Origin: Straminergon stramineum
Lineage: Eukaryota; Streptophyta; Bryopsida; Hypnales; Calliergonaceae
Assembly: GCA_963920665.1 (NCBI GenBank)
Contig: OY987265.1
Span: forward strand, 7,631,001-7,695,000
Direction: 5' to 3'
Length of the DNA: 64,000 bases
Shown piece by piece: positions 36,172 to 46,275 of this stretch. Positions within the stretch are counted from its first letter, which is position 1. Each line of letters opens with the position of its first letter. The notes under the pieces were generated by a model. It ran no database searches. It was not told the DNA's origin and saw only the letters and a program-made list of their open reading frames with translations. Position numbers and translations under genes: made by a program.

Positions 36172-37489
36172 CTTGTTTATCAGATAATAACGATAGTTTC
36201 TTTGCAACCTCAGTCAAAAATGGATCGTCTCTTCTCTTAAATTTCTACTCAGGATTGATCGATTGAAAGTTAAAGTTGATGCTCTGAAGTTGGAAGAAAG
36301 GGTGTTCAACCTAATAAGAAAGAAACTATCAAATTTCTATAACAATGAATTGCATTGAAGTCTTCAAGGTTGTGCCAACATTAGCAACTGAAGTTGCATG
36401 GATAAGATTGAATTAGCAGAAGAATCAGGAATGCATTTGGGCAACGTTTTCAAGATTAGGGTTCAGCAATCTGTATCAAAGGTTTTAGAATTTAGAACAA
36501 TTCTACATGTTTGTGAATCCCACATTGCCTTCCTAAAACATGGCAGTAAGTATCAATCTGATATAAATAATGATTAAATTGTTGTTAAAAAAGGAAGAGA
36601 GTGTTGATACAAAATTGAGAATACATATTCAGGAACAGGACACATGTAAATGAACAGCTTTTATGAAAATAGAGAAGCTCAAGATGAATGGATGATAATT
36701 GTATGTCATCTTCAGTTCACATGACTTGGCTCGGTCAATTCCGAGCTACAGAACTACTACTACTTCATTCAGAGCTTTCAATTTCTCCTTCATAAAAGCA
36801 ACCCCTGTAGGCTGTATCACACCAACAGTTGCTCATCCTCTAACTGAAGGTAGGGAACTCATTCCCTTAACTTTCAACTGTTTCATTTTATTTCTCTTAC
36901 GAGAACAGAAATCAACTTCAAATCTTGTCAAGACAATTTCAACTCACTAAATTCAGTACATACTAGGATGAGTAAAATTGAGTATAGTTTTTGACTCAGA
37001 TTTGAAAATTGTCATAGTTACTCAATTCTAAATATGTAATTGTACATAATAGTTACTCCACTCATGGCCTAACCCTCTAGTAGGCCTCCACAAGAAACAG
37101 TTTACTTCCTTACTGTAACTCTGAAAGTTCCACAGGATAGTAAGGTCTCCATGGATACAATTGAGAGATTCATTCATGTTCTGTTCTTTAGTCCCAACCA
37201 CAACGCCAAAGATGTGATATATTATAGGCTTCTTATTCAAAAAAAAGCAGAAGCAATGGACTGCAAGTCAGACCAAATACACCTTTTCAATTCACTCAAT
37301 CTAAGCTAAGTCAGACTAATTTCTACAGTTCCATCTTGAGCTCTTAAGTTATATGTTCCAGACCATTTGATGAAATCGCAGAGAGTGCGCAATTAATGCA
37401 CATTTATTCATGTATTTATCTATGTCACATGCACGCAAATTAAGCTACTCTAGACTCTACATAATAATTCTATTGATCATCTGACTAAG
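36172..37489. other. Gene-free spacer between bestrophin-like and HSP20 genes
   Basis: No supported gene, repeat or RNA. The frame at 36699-36950 (plus) is an unremarkable short open frame. The last 250 bp before 37490 probably hold the HSP20 3' untranslated region. Confidence 0.4.
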
Positions 37490-38459
37490 TTACGCTTTGG
37501 AGGTAGAGGGCTTTGCATCCGCCTTCTGCTCAGACTTCTCAGCAACTACACCTTCACTAATTTCAATTTTACGAGGCTCAGATGCTTTCATCTTCAGCTT
37601 GGGCACCGTCACCGTCAAAGTTTCGTTCGTCACCTCCGCCTTGATCTGCTCCAAGTCGGCAGTCTCTGGAAGCTTGAATTTTCGCATGAAGCTGATTTTC
37701 TGCTCTTGGGATTGTTTGTCAGTTGTAGCAGCAGCAGCAGCGTCTTCCCCTTCCTTGGCCGAGTCCGAGTCCTTGATCTTGGCCGTTTCGTTGGGCTGGT
37801 TGCTGTAATTGATGTACAGAGTTCGGTCGTCTGCGACCTGGATTTGGAGATCCTCCTTCTTCAATCCTGTATCAATTCCATAATTACAATATTGAATTAC
37901 CAGTAAATGAATTAAATCAAGCTATGCAGTGGCGATTCCTCACAAATTATTTTGCTAGTCACACGTCAAAATGAAACGAAGTTTACTATCTCAATTGAAC
38001 CATTATCACTTGCTAAGTGGTAACTGGGTTTCATTGTTTCATTACTATGATGATAAACTTTGGAAACTCCAGCCTCTGTGCTTTTGAGGAAGCATGGGCA
38101 AAGAATTCATACGAGTGCAGTAAGGATACGGTGTTCTAGCTAGTGAACTGAGCTTTGTCTCCACCAAAATGTACTAGAATAACAAATGAACGTGATGTCA
38201 CCGGTCATGAGAATTCAGTTAATATACTGATACACGTACCTGGCAGACGAAGCTTGAAAGTATGACCCTCCGGAGTCTCCGCCCACTGCACAATTCGAGC
38301 GTTGGTCATGGCAGATGCTGCCCCCTGAGAAGCCTGTCGCTGCATCATCGGCACCTTCACAATCACGAGGTCGGTGAACATTCCAGGGCTGCCGAAGCCG
38401 AACGGCCGGGCACGCCGACCACATCCTCGCCCAAGCCATGGCGACATAACCAGAGCCAT
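37490..38459 (-). CDS. Small heat-shock protein (HSP20/alpha-crystallin family)
   Basis: ATP-independent holdase chaperone that binds unfolding proteins. Two exons, 38459-38240 and 37866-37490 (597 nt, 198 residues), joined through a split Gly codon with GTACGT donor and ATACAG acceptor. The start is the ATG at 38459 (MALVMSPWLG); the frame continues only to a non-ATG codon. The alpha-crystallin domain is recognisable from ETPEGHTFKLRLPGLKKEDLQIQVADD to FMRKFKLPETADLEQIKAEVTNETLTVTVPK, and the C-terminal IEI (in PRKIEISEG) fits the family IxI motif. An Ala/Asp/Lys/Gln-rich insert of about 30 residues (KDSDSAKEGEDAAAAATT region) lies in the loop before the FMRKF strand, making the protein longer than typical 150-160-residue cytosolic members. 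The subfamily and compartment are not resolved, and I saw no clear heat-shock elements upstream. Confidence 0.9.
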
Positions 38460-40228
38460 AATTGAATTTCTAGCAACTGTTAACTCCAAAAAAAACTAAT
38501 CTCAGTATCGAACTGAGTACTGTCACCCCAAACCTTGAGAGAATTATTCAACAACGTACAATGTTCGATCAGAGGTTTCCAATGGAGGCTGTGGAAGTGG
38601 AATACATTTAGTTGAGCTCACCAGGGACGCATTTATGCAGATTGCAAGTGACGATACGTGGACGTCTAGAGCATTCTGGCAGAGCCTGGAATTCTTCGCT
38701 GTACAGTACTGCGAAGTCAGGCAATTCCAGATAGTTCCGAGCTGATAAGTTTGCTGTTAGTTTTGCAAACAGAATTTTGATCGTTCAGGTTTTCGATTAA
38801 TCGCTTGGACGCTGACTTGTGCTTAGATTTGGATGATTTCGGGAAGGAAAGTCGATGTATATGGAGGTGTCGATGATTAAGTTAATGTCAGTTTGTGTTG
38901 TTCTCCACCGCCGTTGGAATTGGAAATCACCGACCAGTGACAGGTGTAAGACTTTTGGGTTCGCAAAAGGGACCCTTGGATGCCAAGAACTCTTCATCAG
39001 TGGAGGTGCTAGCGCTGAAGCTCGATCAAGCTGGAAAGAGTGAGTGACAAGTTCTACATGGAGACAGTTCTAGATGATTCCAGAGAATTCTGTGATTTGA
39101 TGGTCTGAAGACATGAATGGACGGGGTCCATGTAATGAAGATCGACAATTCTTCGGCTGGGTTGTGTGAGAACACATCTCATCCTCAAGCTCTTCCCCGC
39201 AAATACAGCATCTCCTGCAACAATATAATACCAGCCTGCAAAAAGTCTCATAAAATACTCACAAAATCCTCAACAATGGCACCCTAAATGCTCAACCATC
39301 CCATCATTCGGTGGATGATGAATGTTTTGGGAAATTGAGATTCATCCAATTTGAATATTACAAAAGATTCAAGAGAAATCATGGAAAGAAATATTTTGAA
39401 TGGAATGAAGGAAAAAGGTTCTACATATGAAGAAATGTTTAATGTTTTGGAGGAACTTCAATTGTTTATTATGATTTTCTTTTAATTTATCTTTAGTTTA
39501 ATGAGTGAGGGTGTTAACTCCTAGAGGATTGTTGTCTACTATCCTCTTGGAACAAGTGGGAATTTGGGTAGATTCCTAATTAGGCATCATCACATGGATT
39601 TGTCCTATTAGTGAGGAGAAGAAATTAGTATTACTACAAAAAACTATTTTGCAGAAAATTGGTGCAATACATTAATATGTCAACCAACATTCATTTCATT
39701 TATTATGGCTTTCATAAATTAGTGTCACACTCACTAATAGGACAAAATGAGTGTAGTAGTTCCAAGGGAAACAAAGCCCTAGTTATAGTTTAGAACATCA
39801 TGGTGAAAACCAAATTTCTATGTAATTTAATATCCAAACATGCCATTGAACTACAATGAAATACACAATTTTAGATATTTTTCAAAGCTTTTAAATGCAG
39901 TAGAAACTCAACTTTGGAAGATTTATTTTGTTAGTTTAGTTCAAAAAGAAAAGAAACAAAAAACATCTTCAATGTCAAAATTAAGTATTATGAACAAAAA
40001 GTTGAAATTGCTAAAGTACACTTTATGGATATTCTATTGTTTTTTAAACAAAATCCCATAAACAATCATAGTATATCTTAATTTGACTACAACTAAACCC
40101 TTAAAGGATGTTTAGACCAAAAAGTGGTTGATAGATGACATGATTGTTCAATGTAGAAACAAAGAATGCACCTATTGGTTCAATAATGGGAGTAGTTTTG
40201 GAGACTACTTTGGTCGTGGTGGCCAAAA
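38460..40228. other. Gene-free spacer upstream of HSP20
   Basis: The first ~700 bp have mixed composition and should include the HSP20 promoter. From about 39300 the DNA becomes AT-rich. No supported gene. Confidence 0.4.
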
Positions 40229-40451
40229 CCCATAAATGTCAACATGAATGTTTAGTGTCCGATGGATGACAGAGTATCTTTTTCTGTGGGACAAAAAAAA
40301 CCCTATTAATCCTTGGAATTTTGTGTGGAAAGGAGAGATCTTCTATAGTAGTTTGACCTCCAATATATATTTTTTAATTTTTTTAATGTAGATGATGTCA
40401 CACAATTCCAAAAGGGATGATTTTCACAATCACCAATCCATCCCTTAAGGG
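40229..40451 (+). mobile_element. TTAA-flanked MITE, family B, copy 1
   Basis: About 223 bp, starting CCCATAAATGTCAACATG and ending CCCTTAAGGG next to TTAA (40452-40455). The left flanking tetranucleotide has decayed (AAAA). It shares the interior ATGGATGACA...AGGAGAGATCTTCTA...TAGATGATGTCACA with three other copies in this window. Confidence 0.65.
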
Positions 40452-40462
40452 TTAAGGGTTAG

Positions 40463-40682
40463 CCCTTAAACGTCGAAGCGGACGTTTAGCGTCTCATGGA
40501 TGACAAAGAATCTCTCCATATAGGAACTATGACTATTCATCCTTGGAATCTTGTGAGAAAAGGGCAGGTCTTCTACAATAATATGACTTCCAATGACTAT
40601 TTTTGATTTTTTTTTAATGTAGATGATGTCACAAGGTTCCAAAAGGGGTGATTTCCATGGCAACCAGTCCGTCGTTTAGGGG
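40463..40682 (+). mobile_element. TTAA-flanked MITE, family B, copy 2
   Basis: About 220 bp, beginning CCCTTAAACGTCG and ending CGTCGTTTAGGGG, flanked by TTAG (40459-40462) and TTAA (40683-40686). It follows copy 1 almost directly, in the same orientation. The interior is as in the other copies (CATGGATGACAAAGAATCTC, GTAGATGATGTCACAAGGTT). Confidence 0.75.
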
Positions 40683-40686
40683 TTAA

Positions 40687-41053
40687 ACTTGGAAGGAAGA
40701 AGCCTCTCACCAAGATCATAGTCAACATTCTTTGGTTGCTCAGGCGTTTCAGGGTTAACTCAGTGACCATGTACATTAGTGCGTACTGGGTACGATTCAT
40801 GAAGTTGAACGTTGTCGTTTCTCTTCGTTCTGGACTTTTTCCAATAGATTATAATTGACCTTTTTATCATTCCCAGTGGATTCCTATGTATGCCCAAAGA
40901 AAGAAAAGAAAAAATGATAATGCAAAAGGTAAAAGCATTCAGAAAATCACCAAAATCATAATGATTAATGAAATAATCAGTTAATCAATTAATTTCGAAT
41001 TAAGTTCAAAAATTGATAAAAAGAAAATCTTAACCAAAACCAACTCCTCCAAG
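40687..41053. other. Short gene-free spacer before the tRNA
   Basis: About 370 bp, AT-rich toward its right end. No supported feature. Confidence 0.4.
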
Positions 41054-41057
41054 AAAA
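41054..41057 (-). terminator. RNA polymerase III T-run terminator of tRNA-Ser
   Basis: A TTTT run on the minus strand begins 19 nt beyond the tRNA 3' end, the normal place and form of a Pol III terminator. Confidence 0.6.
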
Positions 41058-41075
41058 TGGTGAAGTCAATTTCAA

Positions 41076-41157
41076 CGTGCTCAGCAGGATTCGAACCTGC
41101 GCGGGCAAAGCCCACATGATTTCTAGTCATGCCCGATAACCACTCCGGCATGAGCAC
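41076..41157 (-). tRNA. tRNA-Ser (anticodon AGA)
   Basis: 82-nt tRNA without intron. The acceptor stem GTGCTCA pairs with TGAGCAC and G follows as discriminator base. The anticodon arm CATGA-CTAGAAA-TCATG gives anticodon AGA, reading UCU and, after A-to-I editing, UCC and UCA. There is a long class-II variable arm (GGGC-TTT-GCCC), as expected for serine, and a T arm GCAGG-TTCGAAT-CCTGC. The D arm is CCGG/CGGG-like. All parts pair correctly, so it looks functional. Confidence 0.97.
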
Positions 41158-41612
41158 CCAATGAGAGCTCATCAGCTTGGGATAACCCAAACTCTCAGAA
41201 ACCCCAGGTGACAGCGGTAGTCCGTCTAACATTTATAAATCTTTCGACTCCTACCTAGCAAGGCTTTTCAAATAGCTATTTGTTATGGAATATATTCTGG
41301 ACAATCGGATCAATTTTACGCCTTGCTTCATGCAAAGCACGCTTCGTGAAAAACTTACCTGGACATGAAAGCTACGAGGTAAAGGAAAATGCTGAGAAGC
41401 CATTTTCCATGGAGAACAATAAATTCGAGTTCACACGAAACACTACTATCACCCTTCATTCACAATCTAACTTACACGAGGCAAATGCCAGTTTCATTTA
41501 TGAAATTGATGGATCCAACATTGATATATTTCACTTGTCTATCAAGAAGCTGCTTGCAAGCCAAGGACTGGAAGGGAGTAAGTTATAATTATACTTAATG
41601 CATTGGAGGAAC
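41158..41612. other. Spacer between tRNA-Ser and the GGQ gene
   Basis: Contains a plus-strand open frame at 41280-41588 (102 codons, first codon ATG) that matches no family and lies antisense to the likely 3' end of the GGQ gene. I do not call it a gene. Confidence 0.35.
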
Positions 41613-44600
41613 TCAATCTCCACGAAGTACCTTCAAATTCTGCAAGTAGAAGACACATGCATTAGTAATGCAATAATTTTATTTATCTCGACAACTTTCA
41701 TGAAACAACCTCCACATGGGCGTAACTTAGACTGCACAATACAACGAGGGTCTCAGGATACTTGCAAGGGCAACGCAGATTATTAAAGATGCAAAATCGT
41801 ACATAAGCCGCTCGCAGGTTGTTGACTCCCTTCCACAGCATCCTGTTTGATACAATAAGTCTTGAAAGCGCCCCAGTGCTTAGCCTACAAAGCATCGTAA
41901 AAAACTGTCAGGAAGAAAGACCATAAAAGACCAAATTGGGTCTCATGTTATTTTCAGCAATTTTGAGGAGGTCATATGGGGATTTTCGTTTGGGCAATGC
42001 TATTTATTTTCTGACTAACATGTGCAATGTTCTTCTCTGATTCTGGTTATAAAGAATTTGGCCCTATCTGAATTTTATTACCGGTCGTCACAGTTTGATG
42101 ATTATCAAACCATGAACCCTCGGTCTCTTAGGGATTTAACCAAGTCACACGAACTAGCTAGAATGAGCTAAAAGTTGCATGAGAAACCGATAATAATACA
42201 TTAATTATACATGGATTTGTCAATTACCCGAGAATAGCAGCGCATTCGGAGATAGAGCCCTTTGTAGCCCCAAGCAAGTCCAGCAATGGCTGAATACCCT
42301 GGCATGAGGTCAACAGTTTTAAAAGGATGCTTTGCATTAGTTTTCGCAACAGTTAGTTACAGAACTCAACAATTCGTCATGTGTCACAGTAGTATAGACG
42401 CCCTGACGTCCAGACCTAGCCCTTTTTAGGGTATGGAAGGCAATATCCAAAGGATAGAGGACCCGTGTGTATTTACAAAAACCAAAGCTCAATGAGATCA
42501 ACTCCTAGGAGACTCCTTTAGCATAAAGTTTTCATTAACACCTCAGTAGAAAAGCCTGCATTCCGGCGTTATCACAAACCCTACTCACTCCACTCCATGG
42601 CGTTTGTGATTAAAGAGAATCTGTAATCACACACTGAAGCCGGGATCAGGTATTTTCAAAGCATAAGGCTCTGGAGTAAGAAGCCTTTCAGTAAGCTAGG
42701 TTTCCTACTCCAGGTCCTCTACAGTACAAACTAGCCAAATATATGCTAAGCCGACTGAAATTCATTTCAAAACATTCAGAATTATGCAAAGTAGGCAGCA
42801 AGAAATTTCTACAGGAAGAAGCTTTCGTTGCAGATGAGTAAATTACGAAATACGGGCTCAAGTGAATAAAGATTCCCCCTATCCATAACATCAATTAGAA
42901 TTATAAATGGGAGAGGAAAACCTGGACAAAATCGTCATGGTTTGGACCAATCTTCTGGACTCCCTCTCTCTTTCTCGATGTCTTCGGGACAGACGGCAGT
43001 ATGCGCATCAGCTCAAGTGGAGGTGTGTAACCCTCTAATTCCACTGGCCGCCTGACTACCCACAACAAATTCCCAAAACCCCAACAAATACCACATAAGA
43101 ATCAAATTTAAAAATAGTTTGGAAACAGAGCTCATTCAACTGAGTCGAAGGAGAAAACATAACATTCTTGATTGGTAGTGGCATGGCTCCTTTTGAGAAC
43201 AGTGTCAACTAAGAGTTGTTAAGAGTAAGGTCCCGCCAAATCAGTGCAATTCAAGAATAAGTAAAGGCTTGAGATACTCTCAGAATGGACTCATTGACTT
43301 GAGGAGCATTACTAATTCAAATTGAGCTCAACTTTGCAAAACAAGGTTACAAAGGCTTCCTTTTCATCGCAATTCAGCGGGTGTACACCAACGGCTCTCT
43401 AGGATGACAGAGACACCCTTCTGATTTACACAAAAGCTCATGAGCAAAAATCCAGATGAGCATATGACAAAAAAGACAGTCACCTTCCAAGGCAATGACC
43501 TCCCTCAACCTCTTGAAAGCTTTTGTCCGATTCTTATGCTGGGAACGATCCTCTGCAGCCTGTCAATTGAAAACAGCAAAAGAAGTGTCACGAATGTCGT
43601 TGACAATCGGCAAGTCGAAAGTAATAGAATGGCGACTTAGGGTTCGATCAAACTCGTTAGGGCTTCAGACATTCTACGAGTTTACCCAGTCGTGAATGGA
43701 TCACAACAATGGATTTGTTATGAAATTTAGTGCAGGAAACTCCAGCAAGAATATTGATCTACTTGCAAGACTTTAAAGAATATGAGAGAGTGCTACGAGC
43801 ATCTCAACATATCGAAAATTGTCAAGTCCCAAGTAACAGAATGGCTCTTCACGGTTCGAACAAACTCGTTACGGTTTTAAATATTCTACGAGTTAATTCA
43901 GCCGGGAATGGACCGCAACAATGGATTTGTTATGAAATTTAGTACAGGGAAAATCCAACAAGCATATTAATCTACTTGCAGACTTTAGAGTATGTGAGAG
44001 AGTGCTACGAGCATCTCAATAAATCGAAATTGTCAAGTGCAAAGTAACAGAATGGCTCATTAGGGTTTGAACAAACTCGATCAGAGTTTCAAACTTGAAT
44101 GGATCACAATAACGCACTTCAAAAGCTTCAAAAAAATTCTGAGAGAGAGAGAGTATTACAAATGCAACGCAACCAGTCGGCAGATGAAGCAGACGCACGG
44201 CACTTTCGGTTTTATTCCGGTGTTGCCCTCCAGGACCCGACGATCGGAGCGTCTCCACTCTGCACTGCATTTGAAGCTCCCGATCCGTCAACTTGAGCCA
44301 GTCTACGTCTGCTGCTTGTTCTCGCTTGGGATTTCCACCGAACATTCGATGCCCCTCGTGATTCCAAGATCCTGAACTTTCTTCCTCTTCAGTAAACCCC
44401 TCCTCTTCGTCGCCTTCTTCATGCTCTACCCTGGGTGGCAAACTGCTATAGCGACAGTCTTGCAGAGCTTGCCAGAAAAACTTCTCCTTCTCACATGCAC
44501 CACCAATTGCGAGAGATGAATTGTGTATTGTGCAGGCCAGTGCGGGAGCAGGCCGCACGACATGTTGTTGACCGTGGGCATACACAAGAGGGTAGAGTAA

Positions 44601-44636
44601 CGGAGCCATCTTGAGCCATTGCCATGGCTTCCCCAT
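41613..44636 (-). CDS. Class-I release-factor-like protein (GGQ domain), organelle-targeted
   Basis: Six exons on the minus strand: 44636-44160, 43559-43484, 43055-42922, 42298-42228, 41884-41803, 41639-41613 (867 nt, 288 residues), with matching phases. Residues 1-110 contain a hydrophobic/basic leader and an acidic stretch ([16 protein letters not shown]). Residues 117-200 form the catalytic RF-1 domain: [23 protein letters not shown] at 136-138, [11 protein letters not shown], then [18 protein letters not shown], which is the conserved ribosome-binding tail of the GGQ fold. The GGQ loop triggers peptidyl-tRNA hydrolysis on the ribosome. The stop-codon-recognition domain of true RF1/RF2 is absent, so a ribosome-rescue role is likely. 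A C-terminal helical region (about 230-288, [37 protein letters not shown]) looks helix-turn-helix-like. The 27-nt last exon (ending NLKVLRGD) was chosen over reading through the donor because it restores the family's short GLKPL-like end. Mitochondrial or plastid location is inferred. Confidence 0.85.
43620..44110. repeat. Tandem repeat, ~211-bp unit, in intron 1 of the GGQ gene
   Basis: Two full copies (43620-43831, 43832-44042) and a third partial one (from 44043) each begin AGTAAYAGAATGGC and contain GGTTCGAWCAAACTCGTTA, CAACAATGGATTTGTTATG and GAGAGAGTGCTACGAGCATC. They lie wholly inside the first intron (43560-44159). Copies differ by perhaps 10-15 percent. Confidence 0.85.
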
Positions 44637-45123
44637 TTCTAATCCCTCAAACTTCTAAACACCACTACCCGATCTTGCTTGAAACGCTGTCAGGGGTGTC
44701 ATTGCTGACCCAAGAAGAAGGAGAACTCAGAATCGCGCTCTTCAAATCTTCAAGAGGTCTAATATTTGAAGAAGGAAGAATCAATTTGTGTCCAATTTGG
44801 TAGCAAACCTGCAAGTTGTGGAGCAGGAATCGCACCCAATAGCGTCTTCTTCATGGACCTAAAAACTTACAAACTATAAATCTCAACCCTAAAACCGTCA
44901 CTCCACACCTTCAGGAAAGACATATCTCTTAAACTGGATTTTATCGACCACCACGATCTTAAAGTTTCAACAAAAGCAACGATCGGAATGCTAGAGAATT
45001 GTCTTCCAAGAGAAGGCGATATCAAAATCGCTTTCAAAACTCTACAAGAGAGCTAGCATATTGCGAAATTAGGGATCACGAAGTCTCCAATTTGACAACA
45101 AGCCTGCAAATCACGGGGCAGGA
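44637..45123. promoter_or_regulatory. Divergent promoter region of the GGQ gene and the 90-residue gene
   Basis: 487 bp separate the start codons of the two divergent genes. The region contains a diverged direct duplication: about 44727-44833 and 45020-45128, both ending GGRGCAGGAAT followed by CGC or GGC. The right copy includes the ATG of the 90-residue gene; the left copy has ATC at the equivalent place. CCCTAAAA, a telo-box-like word, occurs at about 44885. Shared promoter use is inferred from geometry. Confidence 0.6.
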
Positions 45124-46275
45124 ATGGCGAAGTCTGACTCCCCAAAAATAAATGGGATCAAAGCCTGGTTGCATGGTTAAGGTTTGTGGTCATGGTTTAT
45201 AGGGCTTCGGCCTTATACCAATTGGAATTAGGGCTTAGGGTTCAGGGTTTAATGCTTATGGTAATTACTGTTCTATCCATGAGTTACTGCTTCGATCTTC
45301 TTCCTGTGAGGACGACGAATGGGGTTAGGTTCCGTCGCTTTCTCTCGTTGCGTATGATCTTTCTCTCGGCTTGTCTTCATACTTCGGGGAACTTGCATAT
45401 TGGATTTAATTTACTGGTTTAACTGTATCCTCATTATAATTTTGAAGCAGCCTCCTTCATGACCAAATTGCTTAAGTGCTCGGATTTTGAGTTGAGGGTT
45501 TAAGGTCGCGATTTTCAATGCATGATCTTGAAATACTTGTCTAGTAAAGGATCAACAATACTTACAGCCATAATTTCTGCATGCTTCTACTACATTTTAC
45601 TCGATGTGCATTCAATGATCAGAATTGCATTTTCAACTGTTTGCAGAAAAAGAAAAATACTTGTTCTCGCCCTCAAATTGCAAACTGAGGGTGGTCTACT
45701 AGCACCCAATTTCCCTGAAGCCTGGCTCGTGTGAGACGGTTGGATAGTTCCATCCCCGAATTGATACTCTTTCCTTCCAAGTGAACCCTGTAAACACTTT
45801 TCTCTGAATTCATGGGATTTACATTTCAAGACGCGCCTTCGTGCACGGTCTTTTGGCTCTGAATGTAATTTAACGGGATATTTGTTTCAGGTTTCTGAGT
45901 TGCAGAGAAACTCGGCACTTATGAAGATGTTGTCAAGGCAGTATCTCATGGTGTCTCTCTCGAAAGGGCTCTGCCTAGGTAAGGTAGAAGATCTTGTTTG
46001 CATCACTTTAACCAATTTCACATCTTCCGAAGGTGAGTGAGTGATGTTTGCGAGATCACATTACAACTGTGAGGACGTCACTCCGGAGTACAAGAGCCAA
46101 ATCTGTTGAGATCAAAAAAATCACTAGGTATCAATTTCTTCTGCAATTGCGAAATGGGAGGTTGTGGGCCTGTATAGAGAGAGACAGCTCAGGAAACAAC
46201 CCTGTTCTCATGAAAAGATTAGCCGCCATCGACAAATACTCAATAAGTCATGCGTACACCGAACTTGCAAATTGA
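45124..46275 (+). CDS. Small 90-residue protein, unrecognised
   Basis: Three exons: 45124-45175, 45906-45978, 46128-46275 (273 nt). The phases match across both joints (a split Glu codon, then a split Arg codon), with donors GTTAAG and GTAAGG and acceptors GAGTTGCAG and TCACTAG. The predicted protein begins MAKSDSPKINGIKAWLH, continues EKLGTYEDVVKAVSHGV and SLERALPRYQFLLQLRNGRL, and ends KYSISHAYTELAN before TGA. It is basic and probably soluble, with no membrane segment, signal or metal motif. I do not recognise the family. The three coding exons interlock with a sensible amino-acid composition, which is unlikely by chance. The gene is divergent from the GGQ gene and may share its promoter. 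Upstream telomere-like words (AGGGCTTAGGGTTCAGGG) occur in its first intron. Confidence 0.65.

Noticed and set aside
38640..38720. Possible heat-shock elements upstream of HSP20
   Set aside because: GAATTCTTC-like words are present, but the GAANNTTC spacing is not satisfied across three units.
40981..41232. 83-codon minus-strand frame over the tRNA
   Set aside because: It overlaps the tRNA-Ser gene and is a chance frame through it.
41280..41588. 102-codon plus-strand frame beside the GGQ gene
   Set aside because: No recognisable domain, unremarkable composition, and antisense to the probable 3' end of the GGQ transcript.
41698..41802. Read-through C-terminal tail of the GGQ gene to the stop at 41698
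   Set aside because: The tail looks unlike the family, while a GTACGA donor at 41802 and an acceptor at 41640 give a short exon that restores the expected C-terminus.
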